Both the position numbers and the translations under genes were made by a program. The notes below the pieces were generated by a model. The model was not told the origin of the DNA, did not search any database, and saw nothing but the letters and a program-made list of their open reading frames with translations. Below, one piece after another: positions 10,687 to 21,916 of a stretch of DNA of 64,000 nucleotides; position 1 is the first letter of the stretch, and the number at the start of each line of letters is the position of its first letter. Source of the stretch: Heloderma charlesbogerti (taxonomy: Eukaryota > Chordata > Lepidosauria > Squamata > Helodermatidae); assembly GCA_026122225.1 (NCBI GenBank), contig JANEZZ010000305.1:124001-188000 (forward strand), written 5' to 3'.

Positions 10687-11724
10687 ATGAGGTCCAAAGA
10701 GCTGTCCAAGCGAGTGAAGGAGGCCATCACTAGGCTGAGGAAACAAAATAAATCCATTAGAGAGATAGCAGAAACAGTGGGAGTGGCCAATTCAACAGTT
10801 TGGAACATCCTGAAAAAGAAGGAATTAACTGGCAAGCTCAGCAACAGCAAAAGGCCTAGAAGACCACGGAAGACAAGTAAAGTGGATGACCGCAGAATGC
10901 TGCTCATGGTGAAGAGGAACCCTTTCACAACATCTAGCCAGGTCAAGAACACTCTTGAGGAGGTAGGCATGTCATTGTCAACATCTACAGTCAAGGGACA
11001 GCTTTATGAATGTAAATACAGAGGCTTCACAACAAGGTGCAAACCACTGGTAACGCTCAAGAACAGAAAGGCCAGATTAGCCTTTGCCAGCAAACACCTA
11101 AAAAAGCCTGCCCAGTTCTGGAATAAGATTCTTTGGACTGATGAAACCAAGATTAACTTGTACCAGAATGATGGGAAGAGAAAAGTATGGAGAAAGAAAG
11201 GAACAGCTCATGATCCAAAGCATACCACATCATCTGTCAAACATAGTGGAGGCAGTGTTATGGCATGGGCATGTATGGCTGCCAATGGAACCGGGTCACT
11301 GGTGTTTATTGATGACCTGACTGCTGATAAAAGCAGCAGGATGAATTCTGAAGTGTATAGGGCTATACTTTCTGCTCAGATTCAGCCGAATGCTGCCAAA
11401 CTGATACGATGCCGCTTCATATTGCAGATGGATAATGACCCAAAACATACAGCAAAAGCTACCCAAGAGTTTCTGAAGGCAAAGAAGTGGGATGTTCTTC
11501 AATGGCCAAGTCAGTCACCGGATCTCAACCCAACAGAGCATGCTTTTCACTTACTGAAGACAAGACTGAAGGCAGAAAGACCCACAAACAAGCAGCAGCT
11601 GAAGGCAGCTGCAGTAAAGGGTTGGCAAAGCATCTCAAGGGAGGAAACTCAGCATGTGGTCATGTCCATGAGTTCCAGACTTCAGGCAGTCATTGACTGC
11701 AAAGGATTTTCATCCAGGTACTAA
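10687..11724 (+). CDS. Tc1/mariner transposase, DD34E
   Basis: A 345-residue protein, the usual length for Tc1 transposases. An N-terminal helix-turn-helix region (about residues 8-60, KNKSIREIAETVGVANSTVW) is followed by a basic linker with a GRPR-like stretch (KRPRRPRKTSK, about 58-68). The DDE catalytic triad is present: WTDETK, QMDNDPKH and SPDLNPTEH, with 34 residues between the second Asp and the Glu. It also has the conserved GGSVMAWACM and LQWPSQSPDLNP blocks. It cuts and joins DNA at TA sites, binding the element's own ends in the nucleus. The start at 10687 follows an in-frame context ending ...CCGCAAT. No frameshift or stop breaks it. The triad and length argue it could still be functional; expression is unknown. 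Confidence 0.93.
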   Translation: MRSKELSKRVKEAITRLRKQNKSIREIAETVGVANSTVWNILKKKELTGKLSNSKRPRRPRKTSKVDDRRMLLMVKRNPFTTSSQVKNTLEEVGMSLSTSTVKGQLYECKYRGFTTRCKPLVTLKNRKARLAFASKHLKKPAQFWNKILWTDETKINLYQNDGKRKVWRKKGTAHDPKHTTSSVKHSGGSVMAWACMAANGTGSLVFIDDLTADKSSRMNSEVYRAILSAQIQPNAAKLIRCRFILQMDNDPKHTAKATQEFLKAKKWDVLQWPSQSPDLNPTEHAFHLLKTRLKAERPTNKQQLKAAAVKGWQSISREETQHVVMSMSSRLQAVIDCKGFSSRY

Positions 11725-11892
11725 AGGTGATCCTTAAGTTTGAAATGATGTTGGTTTATTCCATTACTTATGAGCCACCAACGATGGGGGGGGTGTATGC
11801 CACTGGCTGTCCCTCCTGAATGGTTAGTGCCCCACTTCTGTCAAGCCGCTTCAATCACAGCAGAAAGTCCTGACTTCGCTCCCATCTGGGTA
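11705..11892 (+). repeat. Right-end region of the Tc1 element (source of the internal copy)
   Basis: Partner of 10462-10649. It covers the last transposase codons, the stop and most of the right inverted repeat, but not its terminal 84 bp. Confidence 0.85.
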
Positions 11893-12375
11893 TGTTTCCT
11901 TTCAACTTCAGTGGTGGTGTACAGAGGCCAACTGCCAAAACAGTTATCCTTGTTCTGATATTTCTGGCCCTGACTGTATATTAACATCGCTTCTGCAGCC
12001 CAAAGTAAGCGGTGAGCTACAGCATAGTTTTCATGATGTTTACAGAAAGGTATGCTTCAAAAGCTCTTGCAGGGGAGGGCATGACACTTGACCTCATGGA
12101 AGCCAAAAGCCTGATCCAAGATATTTTAGGCAGATTTGTCAAAATTTGGGCAATTTTGAGGCAGGAAATTTGAATGGTGATACCTCCTCCTCATCCTGCT
12201 TTCTGTTAGGCTTCTGCAGGAGAACTTTTCTGGGGCTGTACTCTGTCGTGGTAGCCCCATGAACGTGACAACCCAGTGTGCAGCTATTGTAAAAAGGAAA
12301 AATTCATGGACATAGGGACTAAAAATAAAACTGCCAATATCATACTGCATTTAAACTAGAACCTAGTTTATGAAG

Positions 12376-12740
12376 TTTATGAAGCCAAACGATGGGAGAT
12401 TCAGGACAGGTAAAAGGAAGGACTTCACACAGTGCATGAACTGTGGAATTCTCTACCACAGGGTGTAGTGGTTGCCACCAATTTGGATGGCTTTACAAGG
12501 GGATTTAAAAAATTCATGGAGGATAAGATTTTCGATGGCTACTGATACTGATGGCTATATGCTACCTCCAGGATCAGAGGCAGCATGCCTATGTACACCA
12601 GCTACTGGGGAACATGGGCAGGAGGGTGCTGTTGCACTCGTGTCCTGCTTGTGGGTTTCCCTCAGGCAGCTGGTTGGCCACTGTTGTGAACAATGCTGGA
12701 CTAGATGGACCCTTGGTCTGATCCAGCAGGGCTCTTAAGC
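12376..12740 (+). mobile_element. CR1-like LINE 3' end (GGCTCTT-tail subfamily)
   Basis: Contains CCACCAATTTGGATGGCTTT, GATGGCTATATGCTACCTCC, and ends TGGTCTGATCCAGCAGGGCT then CTT. This untranslated 3' end recurs at 24334 (+), 39066 (+) and 63596 (-). 5'-truncated; no coding region kept. Confidence 0.75.
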
Positions 12741-12821
12741 TCTTATTATAGGAGGCCTGACTCTCTGCTTATAGATGGTATCTGGCCTGCCCAAATCATT
12801 TTTTCATTTAACTACTATAGG

Positions 12822-13016
12822 AACATAGGAAGCTGCCTTATACCAAGTCAGACCCTGGGTCCATCTAGCCTGGCATTGTCAACTGGCAGCAACTCTCCAG
12901 GGTTTCAGGCAGGGGTTTTTCCTGCCCTACCTGAAGATGCCAGGGATTGAACCAGGGAGTTTCTGCATCCAAAGCAGGTAGGTGCTCTGTTACTAAGCCA
13001 TGACCCCTCTCGGCCA
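12822..13016 (-). mobile_element. tRNA-derived SINE
   Basis: Read on the - strand, the 5' head has an A box (ATGGCTTAGTAACAGAGC) and a B box (GGTTCAATCCC) around CTGCTTTGGATGCAG, a tRNA-Ala-like arrangement. The body ends with the reverse of GGAAGCTGCCTTATACCAAG. Other copies lie at 20795, 28050, 50485, 50735 and 58130. The mismatched stems show it is not a working tRNA. Confidence 0.72.
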
Positions 13017-13285
13017 GCTCCTGTCCATTTCAATAACGCTTGCATAAGAATGTTTCTTGGTCGCTCATGCCCACATTAACCTGTTTCTTTTATGCCATGG
13101 GGGGGGGGCATACCCCTCCAAATTTAAAAATCCTTTCACTTAGAAAATTAGCACGTCAAGGAGAAGCGTTCTAGCCTAGCCTTCTCCCAGACATGCTGCT
13201 AGTTTTCTATATGCAGGAGTTCCCCACCATCACCCCCATAGAAGAGTATTTCATCATGTTAGTCTGAAATGGTGCAGACACAGGC

Positions 13286-13622
13286 TAGTGGTGTCAAACG
13301 TCAGGGTCGGGGCCAAATCTGGTTCCAATCCAGTCCTCAGGGGTTCCCCAAATCACACCCCTTACCCCGGCCCCACCCCCTTTCTCTTGACTACCAATCA
13401 TTTGGTCATTTCCTGGGTTTTGTGCAGTTTTCCCCCTATTCTAAATGGTTGAAATGCTTCTCCTAAGGCTTACTGACTTGCAGTCAGAGCGTTAAACTAA
13501 AATATGGTGTTTTTTCTGATATTTTTTGTCCTGACCCTTTGCCCCCATCCACCACTGGAATGCAGCCCCCGAGACTATCTACTGAATTGGGCCCTTGGGC
13601 TGAAAGTGGTTCCACACCCCTG
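13286..13622 (+). mobile_element. Non-autonomous hAT-like element, CAGGGGTG family
   Basis: Starts TAGTGGTGTCAAACGTCAGG and ends with GTTCCACACCCCTGCAG. The central block (CTACCAATCATTTGGTCATT, TAAGCTAA-like region, TGGAATGCAGCCCC) is shared with copies at 21083, 42985, 55442, 56523 and 60374. Noncoding. Short imperfect ends of the CAGGGGTG/CACCCCTG type suggest hAT. Confidence 0.6.
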
Positions 13623-14829
13623 CAGTAGGCCCCCTGTGGGCCTCGGTCATGCATCGGCCCCCTACCACAGTGTCTTCTGTTCTGCTACACCATCCTCCAC
13701 AGCTGCTGAGTCCAGTCGCTTGCTGCACTTTGGGTTTGCAGGGAGCTTGTGTCCCACCCAGTTCCAACACTCTTCCCCTTGGCCTGCTTCCAATGCTGCC
13801 AAATGCACCCCTTCCCCACGAACCCTGACGCTCTTCTTTTTAAAATTATTTGTCTTATAACACACACTTCCACACCAGTGGGATGCTGCTTTTAACCTCT
13901 AGTGAGCAGAGGAGCAGGCACAGGCTAGTCTAGAACAATCAGAAAGCTAGACACAAAAAGGGAAAAGAGGCTATGGAAGGACAAGACTCTCCAGTGGTGG
14001 TGACCTGCAAGGTGTGTGCAATGTTTGTTTTCTTGCCTGAGAACAGCATGGCCTACACCTGCAACAAGCGCAGATTGATCATGCTGCTGGAAGAAAAAGT
14101 AAGAGGACTGGAGCAGCGACTGTCGACCCTCCGGGGAATAAGAGAACACGAAGAGCTCTTGAGAGTTCTTGGACAGAACGGTGGAACTACAGCAGCAAAG
14201 TGAAGACCAGAAGCTTGAAGAGCAACAGCAAGCTGAAGCAGAAGTGGGAAATGCTGAGGTGAGGAAAAATGCAGTAGAGGATACTTCTTGGAAAAGGGGG
14301 ACAGAAGAAGAAGAACTAGACGCCACTCTGCACCAGTGGAAGCAGTGGAGCTATGGAACTGATTCCAGGTACTTGAGGATGAGACTGGAGGACAGCCTGC
14401 AGAGGAAGAATCACAGGGGAACCTGCATGAGAGTGAGCAAGAGGCTGAAAGTCAGTCAAGCAGAGGCGATGAAACCCAGGCCTACAAGAAGAAGAAGAGA
14501 AGAGTGGTAGTAGTGGGAGACTCCTTGCTGCATGGGATTGAGACCCAAGTATGTTGCGAAGTCCCATGGACTCGCCAGGTATGTTGTCTCCCAGGGGTTT
14601 TCTCATCCATCCTTCCAGTAGTCAGAAGAGGGGTAGAAAGGGAAAGAAAAATACTCCGGGTGAATGACTGGCTATGAAGGTGGTGCCGGCATGAGAGATT
14701 TGGATTCTGGGACCACGGGCTATACTTCCTGGAAGATGGGCTGTTGGCAAGGGACAGGTTGCACCTCACAAAGGATGGGAAGAATGTGTTTGGCCACAGC
14801 ATGAAGAACTTCATCAGGAGGGCTTTAAA

Positions 14830-15609
14830 GTGAATCCTACAGGGAAGGGAGATGTAAAGTTGGGGGTAACAATGGACGAAGGCTCATGCACCGCAACGGA
14901 GAGAACAGCTCTAATAGCACCCAATAATAGCCTTCAGAAACATGTAGGAAGAAAGCAAGACTATGAAGCACATGGTCTTCGATGTCTGTATACTAATGCC
15001 CTGAGTATGGGAAACAAACAGAACAAACTTGAACTCTTAATACAAGAGGGAAATTATGACCTGATAGGTATAACTGAGACTTGGTGGGATGACTCTCATG
15101 ACTGGAATACAGCAATTGAAGGATATAACTTGTTCAAAAAGAACAGGAGGAACAGAAAGGGAGGTGGGGTTGCACTGTATGTGAAAAATACGTATCTCTG
15201 CACAGAAATACAGGAGGATGAGCTTGGTAGCCCCATCGAGAGCATCTGGATCAAAATAAATGGAGCAAAGAATAAAAGGAACCTGGTGGTTGGAGTCTAC
15301 TACCGGCCACCCAATCAAGGAGAAGACGAAGATGAAACTTTTGAAAAGCAAATAGCCAGTGTTTCAAGGAAGCATGATGTAGTAGTAATGGGGGACTTCC
15401 ATTTTCCCGATATTTGTTGGGAGGCAAATTCTGCAAAACATGGCCCCTCCAGGAAATTCCTGACTTGTTTGGTGGATAACTTCCTCCTACAGAAAGTAGA
15501 GGAAGGAACTAGAGGATCGGCTATCCTTGACTTGATCCTAACCAACAGAGATGACTTAGTGGATAAAGTAGCAGTTACAGGAACTCTGGGGGAAAGCAGC
15601 CATGTTTGA
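14830..15609 (+). pseudogene. CR1 ORF2, endonuclease domain (broken)
   Basis: Open for 259 residues. It has the apurinic-like endonuclease blocks [36 protein letters not shown], and [20 protein letters not shown]. The motif normally ending in SDHV reads GESSHV, a substitution at a conserved catalytic Asp position. The frame breaks at about 15600 and continues in other frames at 15602 and 15715. Conserved against the copy at 44871. Confidence 0.88.
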
Positions 15610-16067
15610 GTTCTTGGTTCTAAGGGAAGCAAAAGCCGAGTGTAGTAAAATGTGTACCCTGGATTTTAGGAAAGCTGATTTTAATAAACTCAGAACAATG
15701 ATCAGTAAGGTCCCATGGCAAGCGACGCTAACGGGAAAAGGAGTCCAAGATGGGTGGGAGCTTTTAAAAAAGGAAATTCTCAAGGCACAATGACAGACAA
15801 TTCCAACAAGAAGAAAAGGTGGAAGACAACAGAAGAAAGCAGTGTGGCTTCACAAAAGCTTAGAGATGACCTGAAAACAAAAAAAGACACATATAGGAAG
15901 TGGAAAGGAGGCCAAGCAACAAAGGAAGAGTCCAGGCAGGTAGCACAGAATTGCAGGGATGGCATCAGGAATGCTAAAGCTGAGAACGAGCTGAGGTTAG
16001 TGAGGGATGCTAAAAACAACAAAAAGGCCTTCTTCAGCTACGTGCATAGTAAAAGGCAGAGGAAAGG

Positions 16068-17566
16068 GTGGTTCAGCTATTAAATAAGGATGGCAAAATG
16101 ATAACAGATGACAAAGAAAAGGCAGAAGTGCTGAATTCCTACTTTGGCTCAGTCTTCTCCCAAACGACGGTCTATGACCTCACTGGCAAAGACGAAGTAC
16201 AGGCTGAAGGGGCAAGATTGCAGCTTGAGATCGATAGGCATATGGTCAAGGAACACCTAATGACTTTGAATGAGCTCAAATCTCCAGGGCCAGATGAACT
16301 GTATCCTAGAGTAATGAACTGGCAGAAGAACTCTCAGAACTGCTGTCTATTCTCTTTGAGAAATCACAGAGGACGGGTGAAGTGCCAGTTGACTGGAGGA
16401 GGGCTAATGTGGTCCCTATCTTCCAAAAGGGTAAAAAGGAGGAACCTGGGAACTACAGACCAGTCAGCCTGACATCAATCCCTGGGAAAATTCTGGAGCA
16501 GATGATAAAGCAATCCATCTGGAAGCACCTTGAAAACAATGCAGTGATTCCTCGAAGCTAACATGGATTTGTCAAGAACAAATCCTGCCAGACGAATCTC
16601 ATCTCCGTTTTTGATCAGGTAACCTCCCTTGTGAACTGTGGGAATGCTGTGGACATCATATACCTCGACTTCAGCAAAGCTTTCGACAAAGTGCCCCATG
16701 ATATCCTGATGAGCAAACTAGCTCAAAGTGGGCTAGATGAAACAACCATCTGGTGGATCCACAGTCGGCTACAGAATCGGACTCAAAGAGTGCTTCTCAA
16801 TGGGATCTTCTCAAACCGGGGAGAGGTAACGAGTGGGGCACCGCAGGGCTCAGTCCTGGGCCCAGTGCTCTTCAACATTTTTATTAAGGACTTGGAGGAG
16901 GAGGTGCAGGGAATGCTGATCAAATTTGCAGATGACACAAAATTGGGCGGGATAGCTAATACTTTGGAAGACAGAAACAAAATTCAAAGTGATCTGGATA
17001 GACTGGAGCGCTGGGCAGAAAACAACAGAATGACATTTAATAGGGATAAATGCCAACCTAGGAAAAAGGAACCAAATGCACAGTTACAAGATGGGGGATA
17101 CGTGGCTCAACAACACTACAAGTGAGAAAGATCTTGGAATTGTTGTCGATCACAAGCTGAATATGAGCCAACAATGTGATGTGGCTGCAAAATGGCCAAT
17201 GCTCTTTTGGGCTGCATTAATAGAAGCATCGCTTCCAAATCCCGGGAACTACTAGTCCCCCTCTACTCAGCACTGGTTAGGCCTCATCTGGAGTACTGTG
17301 TCCAGTTCTGGACACCACACTTGAAGAAGGATGCAGACAAGCTGGAGAGGGTTCAAAGGAGGGCAACAAAGATGATCAGGGGACTGGAAACAAAGCCCTA
17401 TGAAGAGAGACTGAAAGAACTGGGCATGTTTAGCCTTGAGAAGAGAAGACTGAGGGGAGATAGGATAGCGCTCTTCAACTCCTTGAAAGGTTGTCCCAGA
17501 GAGGAAGGCCAGGCTCTCTTCTCCATCATCCCAGAGTGCAGGACATGGAATCATGGGCTCAAGTGA
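16068..17566 (+). pseudogene. CR1 ORF2, reverse transcriptase domain (broken)
   Basis: Pieces at 16068-16472, 16631-17125 and 17192-17566 in different frames. Reverse transcriptase blocks seen: IIYLDFSKAFDKVPHDIL, SGAPQGSVLGPVLFNIFIKD, and FADDTKLGGIANTLEDRNKI, where FADD is the catalytic motif. The C-terminal part reads [20 protein letters not shown]. Frame breaks near 16470 and 17125 inactivate it. Confidence 0.88.
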
Positions 17567-17802
17567 CAGGAAGCCAGATTCCGGCTGAACATCAGGAGAA
17601 ACATCCTGACTGTTAGAGCAATATGATAATGGTGCCCATGATCTAGGGAGGTGGTGGGCTCTCCCACACTGGAGGCCTTCAAGATGAGGCTGGACAGCTA
17701 CCTGCCAGGGATGCTCTGACTTGGATTCCTGCAGTGAGCAGGGGGTTGGACTCGGTGGCCTTGTAGGCCCCTTCCAACCCTACTATTCTATGATTCTATG
17801 AT

Positions 17803-18184
17803 TATCCCGTTACAATCTCCCCCTCATTTACAAACTTTTATCTTCCTTTTCCCTTTGATGGGAGGGGGCTTGTCAACACCACACCTTCCCTTCCTCCTGC
17901 AAGCTTGCAAACGCACCCTGACTTTGTCTCTTGCTCAAGAACAGCTTGGAGAGATGAGGCCGCAGAGCAGGCGGTCCACTTCGCTCAGTGCTATCTGCTG
18001 ACTGGCTCTCGAAAGCCTCAGGCAGGGTTACTGTTCCCAGCCCTCGAGGGTAACACCTTCATCAGGGGTAGATTATTAGCCTGTTACAGCAAAAGCAGCA
18101 AAGAAACTTTGGGCACCCTAAGTCCTCCTCAGTCAATCGGTCCCAACCCACAGGTGAATCCAAAAATCTTATTCACTTACTTAG
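17803..18184. other. Unassigned sequence
   Basis: No gene or repeat recognised between the CR1 3' end and the next palindromic element. Confidence 0.3.
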
Positions 18185-18306
18185 GTTGCAATCCTATGCA
18201 TGGTTAGACAGAAAGAAGTCCCACAACTCCCAGCGTTCCCTAGCCAGCATGGCTGGGGAATTCTGGGAGTTATAGGACTTTTTCCTGTCTAAAGGGTTGC
18301 ACCCTT
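18185..18306. mobile_element. AATCCTATGCATG palindromic element
   Basis: A near-complete inverted repeat: TTGCAATCCTATGCATGGTT with ACAACTCCCAGCGTTCCC on the left; GAATTCTGGGAGTTATAGGA and CTAAAGGGTTGCA on the right. Same family as 33047, 35331, 52740, 60172 and 62771. Noncoding, likely a MITE. Confidence 0.75.
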
Positions 18307-18309
18307 ATT

Positions 18310-18540
18310 TACTTACTTACTTGTTCTTATATTTATATCCCACCTTTTTTCCTTCAGGGAACTCAGGGCAGCTTACATGATCCTCCTCCTCTGCACTTTA
18401 TCCTCACAACAACCCTGTGAGGTAGGTTACTCTGATAGTCGGTGACTGACCCCAGTGAGCTTCATGGCAGAGTGGAGACTAGAACCCGGGTCTCCCCAGT
18501 CCAACACTCTAATCACTATGCTACACCACACTGGGTCTCA
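18310..18540 (-). mobile_element. CORE/MIR-like tRNA-derived SINE
   Basis: On the - strand: head GTGTGGTGTAGCATAGTGAT then TAGAGTGTTGGACTGG and GGGTTCTAGT-type B box, a body with CCTACCTCACAGGGTTGTTG, and a tail matching GGGATATAAATATAAGAAC. A second copy lies at 61990. Confidence 0.7.
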
Positions 18541-18644
18541 TCTTTCTGGGACGAGCTTCTTATCTTTCACTGGGCCGACATCACACCATGGCTGTTGTGC
18601 GGCCCACTTAAGAGACAGACTCCCTCCCTGTATGACTCAGTCTT

Positions 18645-18720
18645 CGTCACCCTGGAGCCCTCCAGAAGTGTTGGACCACAACTCCCACCATCCCCAGCCA
18701 GCACAGATGATGGGAGGTGG
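18645..18720 (+). repeat. Single arm of the fold-back family
   Basis: GGAGCCCTCCAGAAGTGTTG followed by GACCACAACTCCCACCATCC; left arm plus loop, the right arm is degraded. Confidence 0.55.
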
Positions 18721-19051
18721 CATTCCTGCACATGTAATTTTCCAGGCACAGCCCTCTGACATCGTACATTTGCTGCAGCTGCTGGAAGGCAGAAAGGGCT
18801 TCTTCCCACTTCCAAAGCCCTGCCCTGCCTCAGAATACATCATTCTTGCTGCTGAGGGCAGAAGGGAGAAGGAGGATTTGAAGCCAGGGGAGAGGAAGGC
18901 AGCAGGCAAAATGGTCCCAGCAGCAGCCTGGGATGCAAGCGCGCTACCTCGTGGGCTCGGGCCAGGTGGAGAGACGCCGAAGGGTGGGTGAGTGGTGGCG
19001 CTCGCTGCACAAATGGCTGAAGGGGCCTCATTGAGGTGGGACGGGGAAGTT

Positions 19052-19151
19052 CAGCCTTCCACAACCTGGCGCCCTCCAGATGTGATGGACTACAACTCCC
19101 AGCATCACAGGCCATGCTGGCTGAGGATGCTGGGAGCTGTAGTCCCACACA
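19052..19151. mobile_element. Fold-back element with ZNF143-like arms, cut on the right
   Basis: Left arm CAGCCTTCCACAACC...; ACTACAACTCCCAGCATCAC is an especially good match to the ACTACAATTCCCAGCATGC site. The right arm GATGCTGGGAGCTGTAGTCC stops where a CR1 tail begins (TAGAATCATAGAATAG at about 19152). Confidence 0.75.
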
Positions 19152-19490
19152 TAGAATCATAGAATAGTAGGGTCGGAAGGGGCCTATAAGACCATCGAGT
19201 CCAACCCCAAGTCAAAGCATCCCTGACAGATGGCTCTCCAGCCTCGTCTTGAATGCCTCCAGCATGGGAGAGCCCACCACCTCTCTAGGTAACTGGTTCC
19301 ATTGTCATACTGCTCTAACGGTCAGGAGGTTTTTCCTGATGTCCACATGGAATCTGGCTTCCTGTCACTTGAGCCCATGATTCCGTGTCCTGCACTCTGG
19401 GATGATTGAGAAGAGATCCTGGCCTTCCTCTCTCTGACAACCTTTCAAGTATTTGAAGAATGCTATCCTATCTCCCATCTGCAAAATGTG
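19152..19490 (-). mobile_element. CR1 LINE 3' end
   Basis: Starts with the reverse of the ATTCTATGATTCTATG tail, then GTCGGAAGGGGCCTATAAGA and CATCCCTGACAGATGGCT, and ends in the 3' part of the coding region (CTGGGATGATTGAGAAGAGA). 5'-truncated. Confidence 0.88.
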
Positions 19491-19532
19491 GCCCAATGAT
19501 AATACTGGACTACCTTACAGGGTTGTTGTAAA

Positions 19533-19687
19533 GCAGCTTCCCCCAACTTCCCTGTAAAGCAGCTTCCCTGGTGCCCTCCAGATGTTTTGAACTACAACTC
19601 CCATCATCATTCACCATTGGTCATGCTGGCTAGGGTGATGGGAGTTGAAGTCCAAAACATCTGGAGGGCACCAGGTTGAGGAAGGCT
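19533..19687. mobile_element. Fold-back element with ZNF143-like arms
   Basis: Arms: CTGGTGCCCTCCAGATGTTT/AACATCTGGAGGGCACCAGG, with ACTACAACTCCCATCAT on the left and ATGGGAGTTGAAGTCC on the right. The outer left end is disturbed by a short local duplication (GTAAAGCAGCTTCCC twice, about 19530 and 19553). Confidence 0.82.
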
Positions 19688-20794
19688 CTTGTGAAGGATT
19701 CCAAGGTAATGGATATGACTCACCTTGAATGTGCTATAAATGCTAAGTATCATTATTATTTTACATGTTTATGGAGATTAACTGGGTTTGTTCTTGTTTT
19801 TAAAAACCTTTTGATTTGCTATAAAGGTGCTTTGGTCAATCCAGCAGCAGATATTTAAAAAACATTTTATTATTTTTAACAGATATTTATTTTTCAAAAC
19901 TGCAGATGGGAATTGCTGCATTCAAAGAGCCATTAGCCTTTTCTCCACACAGGAGTGGATGCTACCACACACACGTGTATCTCCAAAAGACAAAGGAACC
20001 AATGCCTTTTTTGCTTCATTCTTTATTTCTATGCAAATACGATTGATAGATTAGTTTATCAATCTCAAATAAAGTGCACGTGATTTAATTAACTACAATT
20101 TATTTAACTGGTTGATGATTGATTACATTACTACTACTACTAATAATAATAATCTGAGTGCAGAGTTTGATCACGTATTGAGTGCAAAGTTTGGTTGCTT
20201 GCAGAATTTAGAACACCTTAACAAAATATTAGAGTTACATAAGAAAGTCACCATGAGAGCAGAATTATGGCCACTTAGGGCTCCTGCAGGTGGGATGAGG
20301 CTCATGGGAAAAGGCAGGAAAAATGACAAATTGACTGTGATGAGTGTTAGAAGCCCTGTGGTGTAGTGAGAAGAGTTTGGATACTCTAAGCTCAGGTGGC
20401 AAAGATGCTAACAGGAGCTGGAGAGGCTCTCAGGGTGAGAGTCAAAAGATCAATGGTTTGAATTAACTTCAAGACTTTCTCAAGGAGTAAAACAAACAGC
20501 GGGCATAAGAGAGCAACACCCAAGTTGCAGGAGGAGGACATGGTCTGCCCTCCAAAGGGTGCGAGGGGAGGGGAAGCTGGGGGCATTATCAATTATGGAG
20601 AGAGCAGAGAGGAATTGTTCTCCCTCCCCCCTAACAATAGCAAGCAGGATCACAAAATTATTTTGTGACAGACAAAAGGGGGTCCTTCTTGGCACACAAC
20701 GCATAGATAGTTTATGGGATTACTAGACCATGGAATCTGCTGTGGTCATTAGGTGGATTTGTTTAAAGGCCTGGACAAATTCATAGGAGGAGAA
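19688..20794. other. Unassigned sequence
   Basis: AT-rich; includes a short TAC/TAA trinucleotide stretch near 20130-20152. No gene or named repeat recognised. Confidence 0.3.
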
Positions 20795-20895
20795 AAGCTG
20801 CCTTATACCGAGTCAGACCATTAGCCCACCTTGCCCAGTATTGTCGCTGGCTCTTAGGCTTTCAGGCAGGGGGCTTTCCCAGCCCTACCTTCATG
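20795..20895 (-). mobile_element. tRNA-derived SINE, body fragment
   Basis: AGCTGCCTTATACCGAGTCA and the CTTTCAGGCAGGGGGCTTTC region match the body of the SINE at 12822; the tRNA-like head is lost. Confidence 0.6.
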
Positions 20896-20906
20896 GGGAT
20901 CATAGA

Positions 20907-21013
20907 GTTGGAAGCAGTGGAGACTGGTGGCTCCAATGTCAGTGAGGCAGTAAATCCGCTCCGGATTTCAGTCAGAACTCTAAAGGAGCTATCCAGCCTC
21001 CACTGATGGGAAG
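20907..21013. mobile_element. CAGTGGAGGCTGG palindromic hAT-like element
   Basis: Body 20915-21005: starts CAGTGGAGACTGGTGGCTCC, ends CCAGCCTCCACTG. Candidate target duplication GTTGGAAG/ATGGGAAG (6/8). It splits a CR1 tail fragment (ATCATAGAGTTGGAAG on the left, GTCATCTAGTCCAACCCC on the right). Confidence 0.72.
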
Positions 21014-21082
21014 AGATCGTGGATGTCATCTAGTCCAACCCCATGTTCAATGCAGGCTCTGCAGTGCAGGATGCAGCTGCAG

Positions 21083-21345
21083 CAGGGGTGCAGAACCTCA
21101 GGCCCAAATCAGGCCCTCCTGAGCTCCCAAGTTGGCCTTCTGGGGTTCCCCAGATGGCCATGGCACCTTACCCTGGCCCCACATCTCTCCCCTGACTACC
21201 AGTCATTTGGTGGCTTCCTGGCTTTTCAGTTTTTACCCATTCTAAGAACTTTTAAGCTAAAATACATTGGTATATTTTGCATTTTTGGTCCTGCCAGGAC
21301 TTCCTCCTGAGAGAGGCATTTTTGGTTTTGCTTTATTTTTTATTA
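21083..21345 (+). mobile_element. Non-autonomous hAT-like element, CAGGGGTG family
   Basis: Starts CAGGGGTGCAGAACCTCAGG; central GACTACCAGTCATTTGGTGG and TTTAAGCTAAAATACATTGG match the copies at 13286 and 55442. The right end is degraded. Confidence 0.6.
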
Positions 21346-21802
21346 AAAGTCCTTTTACCAAGAAGCAGGAGGAGGAGGAGGAGAAGGAGAACTCCTCTTT
21401 GATTTTTCAAGCACTCGGCAGGCAGAAGCATTGGAAAGTGCCAAGGTAGGAAGTCCTGGTTAAGTCCTCTAAGGCGCATTCCGAGAAGCTCAAGCAGCTC
21501 GACAGGCTGCAAGAACAGAACTGGGGAAATGGTAAAAAGAAAGTGCACACATACACCCCCCTTGGCTACCTCCTTCAGTAAGGTAAGCACTGAAGCCCTG
21601 CACCCGGAGAAATTTCTACAAAATTCTCATCAGAAGAGGCAGAAAAATGACAGCCTCTTTTGTGGGGAAACAAAGAGACTGCGAAAGGGCAGGTGGGGTT
21701 ACGGCACAGCACTAATTGAAACCATCATTTTTGTGCAATGCTCATTGATATGTGATGACCCCAGATCACAATAATAAGGAACTTGGGTTGTGCACCCACA
21801 AT

Positions 21803-21916
21803 TCAAGATGAAGCTGGACAGCCATCTGTCAGGGATGCTCTGACATGGACTCCTGCACTGAGCCAGGAGTTGGACTCAATGGTCTTATAGGCCCCTTCCA
21901 ACCCCACTATTCTATG

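Larger units (their letters stand above)
10147..11978 (+). mobile_element. Tc1/mariner element with intact transposase frame
   Basis: The element spans 10149-11976 between TA dinucleotides (10147-10148, 11977-11978), the Tc1 target duplication. Ends read CAATCAGGGCCAGAAATA (left) and, inverted, CAGTCAGGGCCAGAAATA (right). The terminal inverted repeats are about 220 bp (10149-10367 and 11757-11976) and differ at many positions. The transposase frame is uninterrupted. It also holds an extra direct copy of the right-end region (10462-10649). With an open frame and both ends, it is the most complete DNA transposon in the window, though activity is not shown. Confidence 0.93.
13880..17802 (+). mobile_element. 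CR1 LINE, nearly full length, frameshifted
   Basis: In order: an ORF1 with a Cys-rich start (CKVCAMFVFLPENSMAY, about 14005) and a coiled-coil part; an SGNH-esterase-like segment (VVVVGDSLLHGIE near 14510, then [14 protein letters not shown] near 14740-14790); the ORF2 endonuclease from about 14940; the reverse transcriptase to about 17560; and a 3' end with the ATTCTATG tandem at 17784-17802 that defines CR1. At least five frame breaks divide ORF2. CR1 elements copy themselves through RNA and usually leave 5'-truncated copies, so this length is uncommon; the copy itself is dead. Confidence 0.92.
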
